This document shows, in pieces, positions 20,934 through 32,562 of a stretch of 64,000 nt of DNA; within the stretch, counting starts at the first letter, position 1, and the number at the start of each line of letters is the position of its first letter. The position numbers and the translations under genes are program-made. The DNA is from Oscarella lobularis (lineage: Eukaryota; Porifera; Homoscleromorpha; Homosclerophorida; Oscarellidae): assembly GCF_947507565.1 (NCBI RefSeq), contig NC_089175.1:3585733-3649732 (forward strand). The letters run 5' to 3'. Below the pieces are notes generated by a model, which saw only the letters and a program-made list of their open reading frames with translations, did no database searches and was not told where the DNA came from.

Positions 20934-22083
20934 ATGCAAACCCTCCTTCTCCTCCTTGCACCCTACGCTCTCCTCCCCGCCGTCTCCACGCAAATCTACC
21001 GCGCAGCCAACTCGACATCGACCTGCAATCCGCGCTGGGAATTCGACTGCAATGCGCCCGCCGCCCAAACGCCCTCATCACCGTGCATCCCACTCTCGTG
21101 GCGATGCGACGACGAACTGGACTGCGACACGGGCGCCGACGAATCCAACTGCGCCTCGCCGACCCTCCACTTCGAATCGGTGACCGAATCGAGCGTCGAC
21201 GTCGTCATAACGCCGCCGCCAAACGACTCGCCACCGATCACCGAGTACGAAATCCGATACTACAAAACGTCGGACTCGACGACGATCGAACCGAAAAAAA
21301 TCACCGTACCCTATCCGGCAACGGAGAACCCAACCTACGTCCCTCTAACCCAACTCGAAACCGATACGACCTATCGGGTCGAAGTCGTCGCCGCCACGAC
21401 TCGAGGCGGAGACGAATCGAAAGGGAAAACGGTCGACGGCGTCGTATCGACGACGACGACGACGTCCGGCGACGAAACGAACGAGACATGTCGACTGACG
21501 GTATCGATCGACGAATCGACGATCGATTGGAACTACGAGTGTCTCGACGCGCCCGTCCACGTTTTCATAGCGGAAGTTGTCCGGACGACGACGCCGTCCT
21601 ATCGGCGAATCGTAATAGGGAAAGAACAACCGTGGAGTCTAAGTATCGATGGAATGTCTCTGGATACGACTACGACAACGGACGATTATAGCGTTCGAAT
21701 TACGGCTGTCACTGCGAGCACGTTGGTTCGGTCCGCGCGATATCCCGTGACGTCACGGGGTATCAAAGTCGAAGAAGTTTCGAGCAAAGGTCGGCGGCGA
21801 CGATGAATTTTTGAGCTTGTTCGTTTATCTCTTGTTTGTATTTCTCTTCTTTTAGCTCCTCTTGGTTTGGTAATTGGAATTGCGGTCGTTGGGGGCGTGG
21901 TCGCTATTGTGTCGACTCTTCTTCTCTGTACCTTCAGGTGCGCTCCTCCGGCGAGAGTCTGCCTAGAGGAGTTGCGATTTAATGAGTCTTGTGTTTAGGT
22001 TGCATCAAAAGTCGAAGGCCTGGGACGCGAGGAAACTGTCCAAGGTTAGCGTCGACGATTGCCGGCAAGAGAGTCGCGTATAG
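20934..22083 (+). CDS. LDLa-FN3 single-pass membrane receptor
   Basis: Exons 20934-21789, 21856-21937, 21999-22083. Signal peptide (MQTLLLLLAPYALLPAVS), an LDL-receptor class A domain at about residues 32-74 with six Cys and a CDDELDCDTGADESNC calcium motif, an FN3 domain at about 75-175 (TEYEIRYYKTS, TTYRVEVVAAT), then a second FN3-like or degenerate domain to about 280. Exon 2 encodes the membrane helix (LGLVIGIAVVGGVVAIVSTLLL) and exon 3 a short basic tail (RLHQKSKAWDARKLSK) ending in tag. Coding bias is much richer in tcg/acg/gac than in the Ig receptors. The two-fold copy at 14646 lacks everything after the LDLa domain. Probably an adhesion or recognition receptor. Confidence 0.85.
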
Positions 22084-22462
22084 AAGTAGAAGACGAGACG
22101 AACGCGTGTCTGTAAAGAAACAAAACGTTATTTTAATGTAAATGAATGATATTTGGTTCCGAAGTACGTACAAATCTGCGACAAATGTGCCAACATTGTA
22201 TTCGTGACGTGCGCTAAAAGGTTGACGTTCCGTCGGTTCCGTCAGATTTCCTGCTCGCGGACATATTTGATATGACGAAACAAATTGATAAGGATTCTTC
22301 TCGGAACCCGTAAGTGTGCCACGAAGCTTCTGAAGCAAAAGATTTCATCTTCTTCTGCAGCAGCCCCGATATCCACCTAAGGGACTCGGACAGACATTAT
22401 ACGTAGCCTTTAGTCTCATCGAGTGTTTACCCACTTAAATCTAAGTGGTCCTATACCCCCTT
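22084..22462. other. Intergenic, no gene seen
   Basis: Short spacer, presumably the 3' end of the LDLa-FN3 transcript and the promoter of the sulfotransferase. Confidence 0.4.
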
Positions 22463-23578
22463 ATGCGAGTTCAGGTTCCATGTGGCTGCGGTGCTCGAAA
22501 GAGGTCACGGTTTCATCTAGTCACAGCGATATCTCTGATTCTTCTCGCTGGCACATGGTGCTGGATCCGCTCGCTGCGAATTTCATGTGAAGACTCGCGA
22601 GGGACGACTACTGGCAGGACTCCACGAACCGGATCTGTTTTCATGGCTCATTGCACCAATAGAACAAAACGACTAATACCAGCAAAGAAGACTGCTATCG
22701 AGGTAAAGCAGTCAGAATCTTTAGAAGTGAGAGGGGACTGGGAATACAACGTTGCACGTGTACACGTAATATTCACACTCCACAGCTTTCGTTTGTTCAT
22801 TTCTGTATTCAAACGAAAACTTTTCATATTATTATAGGAAGCCCAATCGAAGCGCAAATCAGCGCTAAAACGTCTGTGTGCCGCACGCCAACTATCGCTC
22901 AACGCGCTCACCAGCAAAGAACGGCACCTTTTACTGAGAAACATCATCGTCAGTGACGAGCGAAAACTCCTCTACTGCTGCATTCCCCACGTGGCGTGTC
23001 CCACGTGGAACGACATCCTAAAGAAGCACTCGAACGAGTCCAAGCTCAAGGTTCTGGTCAGTTACTCGCCTGATCAAATCGAACGTCGTCTGAGGACGTA
23101 CTATAGTTTCACGTTCGTTCGTCATCCACTCGCACGTTTGGTCGCCGCCTATCGAAAGAATTTCGTCAACGGAACGAAATCAGCTTTAGCAAAGGAGATC
23201 ATTAAAAGATATCGAAATGATCCAAAAGCAGAAAAGAGTGGCGTTACATTTGAGGAATTCGTTCGCTTTTTGTTGGAAGCGAGTGTTTGGGCAATGGATC
23301 GTCACTGGCAGCCTTCCTATCTCATCTGCCAGCCGTGCATCGTTTCGTATAATTTTATCGGTTCCTTTGAGTCGTTGGAAGATGAATCGAACTACGTTTT
23401 GGAAAGAAGGGGAGCTAGGGAACGGTGGCCCACTGGAATGCGATTCAATGACACGGCGATGAAGCAGGACCTAGAAAATATGTATAAAGGGCTAAGCTCT
23501 GATCTTGTAAGGGAACTTGTAGGAAAGTATCACTTGGATTTTTCACTCTTTGGCTACGATTTTGGTCAATATTTGTAA
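22463..23578 (+). CDS. Golgi carbohydrate sulfotransferase (HNK-1ST/CHST8-14 type)
   Basis: Two exons, 22463-22726 and 22838-23578, joined in phase 0. Type-II topology: short basic N-terminus and an anchor helix (FHLVTAISLILLAGTWCWI). The catalytic domain has a PAPS 5'-phosphosulfate-binding region (LYCCIPHVACPTWNDIL) and the 3'-phosphate motif (FTFVRHPLARLVAAYRKNF), then HWQPSYLICQPC and the family-typical C-terminal FGYDFG. It should transfer sulfate from PAPS to glycan chains in the Golgi. The start at 22463 is preferred because it puts the anchor about 19 residues in. Fragments of its 3' end are scattered at 30633, 31675 and 38824, always beside kinase-gene pieces, so its 3' half has been swept into the duplications. 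Confidence 0.87.
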
Positions 23579-23589
23579 ATAACAAGAAT

Positions 23590-23945
23590 CATACCTTGAA
23601 ATTAGGTTCTGTTGGTTTTTCGTTTGCAGGAAGCAGAAGGATGTTATGCGTTTCTTGTAGTTTTGAAGATGGTCTGCCCACCTCTATCACACTCGTCGTC
23701 ATCTCGACAGCGATTATATGAAAGCTTCCTGGACCGTCACAGAAAGGTGCCAGTACTACATGTAAACATGAATACAGTAGTACGATGTTTTCAACTGGAA
23801 GAGCGCCAGAACGGCTCGAGAAAAGCATTTCTTGTCCGAAAATGGCTTGACAACAGAAAGGCAGACGCAGCTCAAGAAGCGGAAAAGAAGATTGCGGAGA
23901 TATGTAATAGCAAATATGTTAAATCTGCATGTCATTGCTAGACGA
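23590..23945 (+). pseudogene. Degenerate kinase-gene 5' module
   Basis: Directly after the sulfotransferase stop, sequence matching 30823-31320, 35690-36160 and 38970-39460 begins (cttgaaattaggttct, then gcaggaagcag). Near 23795 it carries a decayed version of the kinase N-terminal module, where gagcgccagaacggctcgag matches the copies but the ATG is altered and the frame is broken. It marks the source or an early copy of the sulfotransferase-kinase duplication unit. Confidence 0.65.
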
Positions 23946-24740
23946 ATACGACAAAGTCGGTCGGATAGAACAATTCGATTTAATTAAGTGCAAAACCGTG
24001 GTAAACAGGACACTTTTGCTACGGTATATGAACTGGATGCAGAGTTGCTGTTGGAAATTTAGCAACGCGCTCTCCAGTCACTCCTCCAGTTTCTCCTAGC
24101 TTCTCCTCCAGTACGTCACTCCTCCAGCTTCTCCAGTTACTCCTCCCCTATTTTTAGCCAATCAGAAATTGGAATGCTGGTTGCTGATGTCCGATTGGTC
24201 AACTTTACTTCAGCTGACCAGCATCGGCGACGTGGTTGCTCTCGATTCGCACTGCAACTCGCAAATCCCGATTAGCCACACCCAATTAGCAAGCGTCCAC
24301 GATTTCCTCATCTAGGTAACCGTGCAAAGTAAAACCATGCCTAAAAACCATCTCGCTTCTACAAATGGTTTTCTATAAAAGGCAGTGCGTTTCTATCTGT
24401 GTTATAAGCGATCACTCTATACTCTATACTAGTACATATAGCTTGCTCCCACAGTACTAAATTTAGTACCTGAGTCTGCAGAAGGACAGCCAAAGTCTTG
24501 GGTCGGACTGTAGAATTGGGAATTCCCGCCCCCCGAACTGCCCGAACAAACTTCTTGTGTCGGGAGTTCCCCTTGTGGTCGGGAGTTCCCCTTGTGGTCG
24601 GGAATTCCCCTTGCCGCGCGTGGGCGCGACACAACCTGTACAGAGTGCACCTCTTCCTTGTTTTCATAGGAGCCAGTGCTTCAATGGCTTGCGTTCGCAC
24701 ACGAAAAAGAGGTTTAGCATGCAAAACTCCGCACATGACG
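23946..24740. other. Noncoding, with short tandem repeats
   Basis: Contains repeated ctcctccag units (about 24078-24145) and three near-exact 19-base units of gggagttccccttgtggtc (about 24558-24612). A first exon for the GTPase gene at 24.8 kb must lie somewhere here but no ATG could be tied to it. Confidence 0.5.
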
Positions 24741-24779
24741 TGTCTTGTCCTTCATTTACTTTGCGTATTTGTCATTAGA

Positions 24780-26375
24780 TGCAGAGCCATTTTTGTCTGA
24801 AGAAGACGTCAAGCGTTTAGGACGTCGCGTTCAAAACGAAAAAAGGCATGTTCAAATACTAGCAGTCGGACAAACGGGTATGGGAAAGACAACGACTGTG
24901 AATCGAACAGTTGGCACTATGACTCCAGTAAGCTGTTCTGGAGACGGGGTAGGTATACTTATACTGTAAATGAGGAGTGCTAATCAGATTTGAGACTTTT
25001 CTAGTCTACAACAAAAGCAGTACATACCTACACTCGCAGCGCGCTGTTGGCGGCGAACGACATCGTCCCGTTTCAACTAAGTTTTACTGATACCCCAGGC
25101 CTCGGCGACAGCGAGAAAAAATTTTCAGACAACGACATCTGCTTCACAATAAAAGAATCCATTAGAAGCGATGCCGCTGTGTTTATTTTGTACTTTATTA
25201 AAGCTGGAGAAAAACAGAACGGCAGGCACATTACGGCTATTAAGGAGCTTGAGAAAGCGACAGGAAGAAAAATTGATGCCGTCGTTTTGACAAATGCATC
25301 AAAATTGCCAGATTTTGGTGAATGTTCGGGGAAGCCTGTCAAAGACACTTTCGACGAATTACGCCAAGAATTGCTTTCACGGTGGACTACGAAAGGACTT
25401 CGGCGTGAATTCGAAGAATACCTACATGAGGAAGAGGAAACAAGCTGTCTTCAGGATACTAGGAAGTTTGACAAAAAAGCTGACGGAAGTCCATGGACTA
25501 ATAAAATGAAAAGGCTTGTCATTCAAATGTACTATCGTCAAAAGAATCGTCATGGATTCAAAATGTGGTTTCGGAAATGCCTTAACAGACCGCATGATCA
25601 ACTTATTCCTGTTTTGAAGATTGAAAACAGTATTGAGCTTGATGAACGCGGAAAGTACGTGAAACAATAGTCCTTGTGCTTTGAATTCCATAGTACAGTA
25701 CTTGTTTAGATTTGGCATGCTCCAGTTTCACACAAAACTTGCTGAAGTTTTTGGACAAAGATCCTCTTTCTACAGTCATGTTTTTGTTCTAATGACGACG
25801 AAAGTTGTTACTGAAAGGGCGACAGTGTTAGATCAAACTGTATGTACTAAGCTACAGATGATTTTGCCAAAAGACAAACTTTGTTTCGATGAAGGTCATT
25901 CAAGTTTGCCCCCAGCAGGAAGAAAAGAAGTTTACTAAGAAAAAAATTGAGGTTAATGTTGAGCATTCGCTAGTTAGAATTAATGATTCTATCAGTAAAG
26001 AACTAATTAGTTAGTAGATAATTATTTATTGTAAAAGGTAAGCTTAGTCTAGCTTGTGAATTTGCTTTTTGGAATAGGCAGTGGAAGACGAATCATCAGA
26101 GTCGACAAAAAATGCAAGAGAAGAATCGAATAAAGGTGCGCTTAGTAATAAGAACCACTTCACGCATATACAATAGAAAGACTCGCAAGCCGCATGCAGT
26201 TGTCTTGTAAATCGATCAGAGCAAATCACCTATCTTTTTAGGACTATTCTTGGACTGGATCGATGAAACGGCTACAAAAGCTGGCGAAAAGATTTTTGAG
26301 GCTGGCATAACGGTTTTTGAGTCTATCAAAATGGCTCTTAAGTTTGGCAAAAAGCTGTTTGAGACTTTCGTATGA
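24780..26375 (+). CDS. AIG1/GIMAP-like GTPase 1, amphipathic C-terminus
   Basis: Exons recognised: about 24780-24948 (G1 GQTGMGKT), 25005-25654 (G3 DTPGLGD; KATGRKIDAVVLTNASKLPD where G4 should be), 25710-25839, 26078-26135 (acidic Ser/Glu linker) and 26242-26375. An exon equivalent to 34881-34928 of the third gene was not identified. The last exon encodes an amphipathic helix (FLDWIDETATKAGEKIF onward) instead of the short end seen in genes 2 and 3, a likely membrane-association element. The P-loop exon follows a phase-1 acceptor at cattag; no start codon or death-fold exons were found upstream, so the N-terminus is unknown. The family works as nucleotide-dependent scaffolds on membranes. 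Confidence 0.75.
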
Positions 26376-27800
26376 GACTTTTCATGGAAGCTGACTCTAC
26401 GTAGCTGCATGCGTAGTTGGAATTTTTTGGTACATCGAGTAGCAGATTTTGTTTGTGAAGGTGCACATACGGTAAATTTACAATTGCTGGTCTATATAAC
26501 CAGGCTATATTATAGTTCTTCTATCTTCATAATGATCAACTCGTCTGTTTGGTTGAGCACACAATGCCATTCGACGTCTCAGCTATAGTCTCCTTCCAAA
26601 CCAATCCGAAACAAAGTTGTTTATGGAACTTCCTACAACGATTAGATTAATTTATTTCACAGTGCTTGAAGGTTTCCACAACGAGTGACTCTAGCTGTTG
26701 TCAAGAGAATGTACTTAGTTGAGCCTATATGAACGATTGTCTCTCAAATTGCAACTGTTCGTCCATCAACTATAAACCACGCATAAACAGTCATCAATCC
26801 TCCTTCTGACGATTTTTCTCGCCACTTAGACTACTAGGCAACTCCCCCAAGTTGGCAGCGTCTGAGTAATGATCGAAGTTGATTCTAAAAAGCATTGCAC
26901 GTTATACTTGGAGGGAGGGAGGGAGGGAGGGAGGGAGAGTGACCGCCACTGGGAAAAATTGAAAGCGACCAAAATGAGTCTTTCGCTGAGAGGGAAAGCT
27001 AACAACTGCTTGGTTACGCGAAACAAGTCAAAGTTAAAACTTGAAATCAACTAAAACCTTCGTACGTGGGGCTGGAGCAGCCTCGTGATGGCATCTACAT
27101 GTACATATCGACCAACTCATCAGCTGATTAGCCAGTTGTCTCGGTGCGTACCTCTGCATGTACGGCCAGTTTGCTGGTTGCATTAGCTGCACTTGAAGAT
27201 ATATCCCAGCGACGTTTCCTCAGTGTCAGTGACATTGACAACGAATTGAATTACGCGCGTATGTTAGCTCCGGTTGTCAAAGCATCAGCTCTTTTGCCTG
27301 TACCAGGTTTCGTGCTTCTCTAGCGTTCAGTGTACACATAAGAGGTTCAACAACAGCCTGAGGAGCAGCATTGTCTCTGCGCTTCCCAAACTAAGCAAGT
27401 ATGTACCTTGTTTTAACCGGTCAAGTATAAGGATCTTAGTGAGGTGGGACAAATAAGGCACAATTAATCGTCACTCGGCAGACAACAACAACAACAGTAA
27501 CATTTGAAATAGCGCCTCTGCTAGGAAACGAGCTGTTTTCATCCCGAACCAACCCCGAACCAAGTGCATGCACGACAAGGTCTGCACAGCGTGCACAAAT
27601 TAATTCCACCCAGCAAAACTCCACGCCCAGCAACATGCATTCAAAGTAGCGTTTCTGCCTATTTACGTGAACTCACCCCGAACCACCCCGAACCAAGTTG
27701 ATTGAGAATTTACCTAATTAGATTAAAAGCTAACCGGGGATTTCCAACCCCAATTAACTTTGCGATGTATTGAGCTACTTTGTTATAGGTGTGCTTCATC
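26376..27800. other. Intergenic and 5' region of GTPase 2
   Basis: No gene. Holds a ggga repeat (26912-26938). The stretch 27060-27800 is duplicated upstream of GTPase 3 (31960-32562), including caccccgaaccaagt-type motifs, the shared caactcgtctgctgattag-like element and a 5'UTR intron acceptor (ttgttatag|gtgt) just before the ATG. Confidence 0.6.
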
Positions 27801-30420
27801 ATGAACGATTTCAATGAAGACGCAAGTTCAGAGCCCCACAGCGTGTCAGGTAGAGCGAAGAGCCCCGCACCTGCTTCTTCTTTTTGCAGCGTGTTCACTA
27901 GATAAGCTTACTTTAGCGGGGAAGAGCAAGGAACTGTGCAATCTAGTGGTAGAACTAGACGAAATAATCAGCATTTCAGGCAGATATCAAAACAAATTTC
28001 GTCATTTCATGGTCTATTTTTGCAAAAAAAATAATATTGAATGGCTGCCTCAAATGGGCGACTCGCTTCAAGTTCTCACCGCTAGCGACCTTTTGTTTCT
28101 GGTGGAAACTAAACTTCCACGCCATGGGTGGGACGATACTAAAATAGCCGCATTATTGGGAAATGTGGCGAATAAAACCGGTTTGCCTGACATGCACGAC
28201 AAGTTTCTGGACCTAAGGCAGGAGCTCTCCAGACCTAAGCCAGACAAAGGCGGCAATGTTGGTATGATTGCATAGACGTTTTGCGGAGACTCAATTTCCC
28301 TCTAAGCCGCGTGCATGAGTACGAAACCAAACTGCGCGCAAGTGTAATAATAACACGATAACTGGCATTTTTGGAGGGGAGGGGGAGGGGGAGGAGGGGA
28401 GGAGAAAGAATTTCCGCACAGTACCAACTGCAATTCTGCTCTTTAGATCCAGAAATAGATCGTGCAATTTCTTTCGTATGCGGCCAATTAGGTCGCGAAT
28501 GGAAATTGTTTTTTGCACAATTGGGCCTTCAAAGCAGTCTTCTTGATGACTGTGATGAGGAAAAAAGCATTCCGTTGAAATGCTACAGAGCTTTTGACAA
28601 GTGGAAGACGATAAAAGGGAAAAGTGCAACAATTGACAAACTGCTGAGAGCATTGTGCGAATCTGAACGTTTGGGCACTGCAGAAGAATTAGTTGATAAA
28701 TTAAGCTTGCCTGGTTCGTTTACAGCCATGGTAGAATAAATTCCTTCAGTAATCTTTTTTCAGGGTGCGGAAAAGTATTGGAATCATATCGACAGCAAGA
28801 TGGGCCTCTATCCAGCAGGTACAGTGGATGGATATACGCATATACGCCACGTAGTAGCTTGCATTACCTGTCCGTTACTATAGCACTTCTCTGGACGACC
28901 AGTCGTCGTACTCGACTTTATCTTCTTCGCTTTCGTTTGAAGCGAAACAGATGGCAATATTTGAAGACCCCGCTTTGCCCGAAGATCACATACAGCAAGC
29001 AGAAAAGTGCGTTCCTTCAGAAAATAGGCACGTTCAAATATTAGCCGTTGGTCAAACGGGTATGGGAAAAACAAGATCTATGAATCGAACTTTTGGCACA
29101 ATGGCTACAGAAGCCGTAGCTGGACAAGGGGTATGATCTGTGTAGCGAGGCCATACGCATGTGCACTAATTGCGTTTTCTAGTCCGTGACGGACAAGGTC
29201 ACTACGTACACTCGCACACTACGAATAGGCGGCGGTGCCGTTCCGTTTCGACTTAGTTTTACTGACACGCCAGGTCTGGGCGACAGTGATGCTAGGTTTT
29301 CCGATAATGACATTTGCAAAGCTATAAAAAAGTCCATTAGACCTGATGCAGCCGTGTTTATTCTCTACTTCATTAAGAATGGAGAATCAAAAAACCAGAG
29401 GCACATTGCCGCAATTGAAAAGCTTGAAAAAGTGACCAAAAGACAAATAACTGCTGTAGTTATAACAAACGCAATGAAAATACCAGACTATGGCGAATGT
29501 TCAAAACTTCCTGTTGCTGAAACGTTTCAAAACTTACATGAAGAACTGGAGTTAGCATGGACACCGCGGTCTAAAACTAGTTTTGGACCAAAAAAAGGAC
29601 TTCTGCCTGAATGCGTAGAATATCTTCAAATGTTGGAGGAAGACGAAACTGTTGATGAATTTGACAAACAACCTAACGGCGATCCTTGGCGTCGTAAGAC
29701 GAAAAAACTTGTTGTTCAACTGTACTTCCGGAGAAAGATTCACCGTGAATTCAAGAATTGGTTTCGGAAACACCTAAACAGACCTAATCTTAGTGTTATC
29801 AAGATTGAGAACGACTCTGTTGAGTATGGAGATGAGCGGGGAAAGTACGTGAAGGAGTACGCATGCACTGTCTTTCTCTCTAGTTCCTTTTTAGATTCGG
29901 CCTCTTTCAGTTTCACACAAACCTTGGTCTACTTTTGAAAAACGAAACGCCTTACGCTTCACGGGTTTTTGCCCTGATGACTTTACATAAAGTTCAAGCC
30001 TTGACAAATAACCTAGAGCTTTCAGTATGTATTGGAAATTTGTTTTACCTAAAAAGTAATTTGTCAATGCAGGTTATCGGTGTCGGCTCTCAGACAAGTG
30101 ATGCAATTTCAATTTTGGAAATACCGGTAGAGTTTAATATATAATTGCTCTGCACAGCAGCCATGCCTTTTGCAATATATAGGCGCCAGAAGATGATTCA
30201 TCTACAGCAACAAGAATTGCAAGAGAAGAATCGAGTAGAGGTGTGTACAGTACAGACTACAGAATTAAATACTAAATATTAAGTTGGTCTTACTGTCTAA
30301 CACGAGATCTTTGTAGGATTGTTGCAGTTGATCTGGGCCTATTTATCACGTTTCATCGTAAGTGAACGACCAGGCACATATTGTTATTATAGTAGGAATA
30401 AAAACTTTAGGGGTTGGTAA
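27801..30420 (+). pseudogene. Death-fold/GTPase 2, frame broken between DD and GTPase
   Basis: Same exon plan as gene 3. 27801-27849 (MNDFNEDASSEPHS), 27917-28261 DED-like death fold (SDLLFLVETKLPRHGWDDTKI-like), 28447-28730 death domain (FDKWKTIKGKSATIDKLLRAL), 28764-29130 linker and G1 (GQTGMGKT), 29183-29844 GTPase core (DTPGLGD, ITAVVITNAMKIPD), 29895-30024, 30073-30126, 30183-30240, 30317-30420. The 28764-29130 exon is 25 bases longer than the 342-base counterpart in gene 3. Two frames meet stops (tag tag at about 28852, or tag at 28890) before reaching the P-loop frame, and no simple intron repairs this. Either a recent pseudogene or split into two products. All other exons are open. 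Confidence 0.7.
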
Positions 30421-30632
30421 AAAAGGCAACCTACGGAAAGCCAATGTCCAGCCCTGCTCAGCACACAAAAATTCCTGTTTGAGTGCAACTTTTAGTCAAA
30501 AAAGTTTAACTTTGGTACAGCAGGCAGTTTGAATGGAATCTTGTAATCCAGGTAACCGCCAGGGACGACTGCTGCGAGCTCAGCTCCTTTGCAGTGTGGA
30601 AGATGAAGCAAATGTTTTGGGGAAAGAAGGGG
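30421..30632. other. Spacer, no gene seen
   Basis: 3' flank of GTPase 2, without coding signal. It resembles the equivalent flank after GTPase 3 (35213-35400). Confidence 0.4.
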
Positions 30633-30808
30633 AGCAAGTAAGTGAACGGTAGCTCAGTGGAATGCGGTTCAATAACATGGCGATGAAGCAGAACGTACAG
30701 TAGAAAATATGTATAAATTTTAATTAAAGGACTAAGTTCTGATCTTGTAATGGAACTTGTGGTATATATCACCTGGGCTTTTCGCTACGATTTCGTTCAA
30801 TTTCTGTA
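30633..30808 (+). pseudogene. Sulfotransferase 3'-end fragment
   Basis: Matches 23410-23578 (the last about 55 codons of the sulfotransferase) with an in-frame stop and a small insertion (aattttaattaaa near 30720). It ends in ttcaatttctgtaaataac as the parent does. It is followed at once by the kinase 5' module, as in the parent locus. Confidence 0.8.
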
Positions 30809-31097
30809 AATAACAAGAATCGGACCTTGAAATTAGGTTCTATTGGCTTTGCGTTTGCAGAAAGCAGCTTGCTTGAACGTTATCTACCTGTAGGATGTTT
30901 TGAATGTCTTATAGCGTCTCGACGCCTCTTACTTGCTACTATCGCTCTTCGTCGCCTCGACAGCGATTGCTTACCGCCCGAATGCAATCCTTACAATCAC
31001 TACATTGTATGCAGGCTCCGCTGGACGTCGCAGAAAGTCGCAAAACTCTTGAAGAGCGCGTGGTTTCTAGATGACGTAGCGTACGTTAAGGCGCCCG

Positions 31098-31715
31098 ATG
31101 TCTTCAGGAAGAGCGCCAGAATGGCTCGAGAAAAGCATTTCTCTTGTCCAAGAATGGCTTGACAACGATACGAAGGCAGACGCAAACGATCTAGAAAAGC
31201 TCAAGAAGCTCTTGCTTGAAGGAAAAGGCAAGCACGGGTCTCGCTTTCAATTTCAATTTTCGTCCGATGGATGTTTTGTCCTCGGCGACTTTCTCCTTAG
31301 CCAAATCGTAGGTCTGTAGCTTCGTTTTCAACCCTGTGGGAAAATGGCTAATCCCATATCAAAGACAGCCGTGTAGAACAATCTGATTTGAGTGCAAAGC
31401 CGTGGAGACGACTAGCAAAACAGGGCGCTTTGCCACAGTATATGAAGCTCAGCTGGCCGGACGAAGAGTCGCTGTAAAAGTGCTCAATAAGAATAAATTA
31501 CCCGACTTCTTCGGCGAAAGAAAGACTATTAATTAAAGTATAAAGAAAATGGAGACGCGGTCGTCCTATTGATTCTCACGCTGCTAGTGAACTGAGGCAC
31601 AATTATGTGGTGGAATTTCGAGGCCAAGGCGAAACGACGACTTCAAGGATTCTCTTCAGAAGGAGATTCCTATTGTATTCGCTGTTTGGCTACAATTATG
31701 GTCAATATTTTTAAT
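31098..31715 (+). pseudogene. Kinase N-module with truncated kinase, fused to a sulfotransferase tail
   Basis: 31098-31312 is the intact N-terminal module (MSSGRAPEWLEKS to FLLSQIV) with a phase-1 donor at about 31312. A kinase start follows near 31380-31500 (AKQGALPQYMKLSW-like, broken; then RRVAVKVLNKNKL). It loses frame, keeps a scrap of the exon at 36504 (caaggcgaaacgacgact), and at about 31670 passes into the last bases of the sulfotransferase (ggctacaattatggtcaat). A composite relic that records two recombination events. Confidence 0.75.
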
Positions 31716-32562
31716 AATTTAAATTGAATTGCCCAGAAAGTAGTGCTAGCCACGATTTTTTGCTTATACGCGTATCTTTGAAAGAGACGAGATTTTAACC
31801 AAAAATCAAACGCATTATAGTCTATTTTTATTCAAGAAGATTTGAGCAGAGATGAAGGTGAATTATCTAAAGCGACGTTGCTGGGAAAGTGATTGCCACT
31901 GAGAGAAAAGAGAAGCATGGTTTCTCCCACTGTCTGAACGCACGTCTGAGTAGAAACGTTCGTGGGCTGGATCAGCTCGTGAGTCCATCTACATATGGAG
32001 CAACTCGTCTGCTATAATTAGCCAGTTGTCTCAGCACGCATCTCTGTACGGTCAGCTTGCTGCTGGTCACGGTAGCTACACTTGAAGTTATCTCAAGGTT
32101 CCTCAAGGTTCCTGACAACGAATTGAATTAGGTACGTATGTTAGCTCCGGGTGTCAGACCTTAGTAATGTGTTAAAATTTTTGCCTTAAGGTTTTGTGCT
32201 CTAGCTGTCAGTGTACACGCGAGAGATTTTATAGCAGCCTTAGGAACAGCATCTGCCATCGTCTCTGCGCTTGCCAAAGTGAGAATACCTAGTTAACCCG
32301 TCAAGTAAGGAGCTCATGCAGTGAGGTGGGACACCACAAAAACAAAAACAACAGTGACGACATGCATTCAAAGTGGCGCTTCTGCCTATTTACGTATAAA
32401 CGGACTGTAGAAAAATACTCATCCCGAACCGACCCCGAACCAAGTGATTAGAAATTTCCCTAATTAGGTTAAAACCAACAATGAGTCTAGGCATTGGGGA
32501 TTCCCAACCATAATTAAATTATGAGTGTATTGAACTACTTTTTGTTATAGGTGTATTTCACA
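31716..32562. promoter_or_regulatory. Duplicated 5' region of GTPase 3
   Basis: Noncoding. 31960-32562 aligns with 27060-27800 upstream of GTPase 2, sharing the gattagccagttgtctc element, the ccccgaaccaagtg motifs and the ttgttatag|gtgt acceptor of a 5'UTR intron. The two genes are therefore probably controlled alike. Confidence 0.55.

Noticed and set aside
21301-21691. Long Arg-rich open frames on both strands over the LDLa-FN3 gene
   Set aside because: They are produced by the tcg/acg/gac-rich coding bias of the true gene. Composition is almost only Arg/Ser/Asp and there is no domain.
24360-24740. Small proteins on either strand over the gggagttcccc repeats
   Set aside because: The frames stay open only through tandem repeat units and have no conserved copy.
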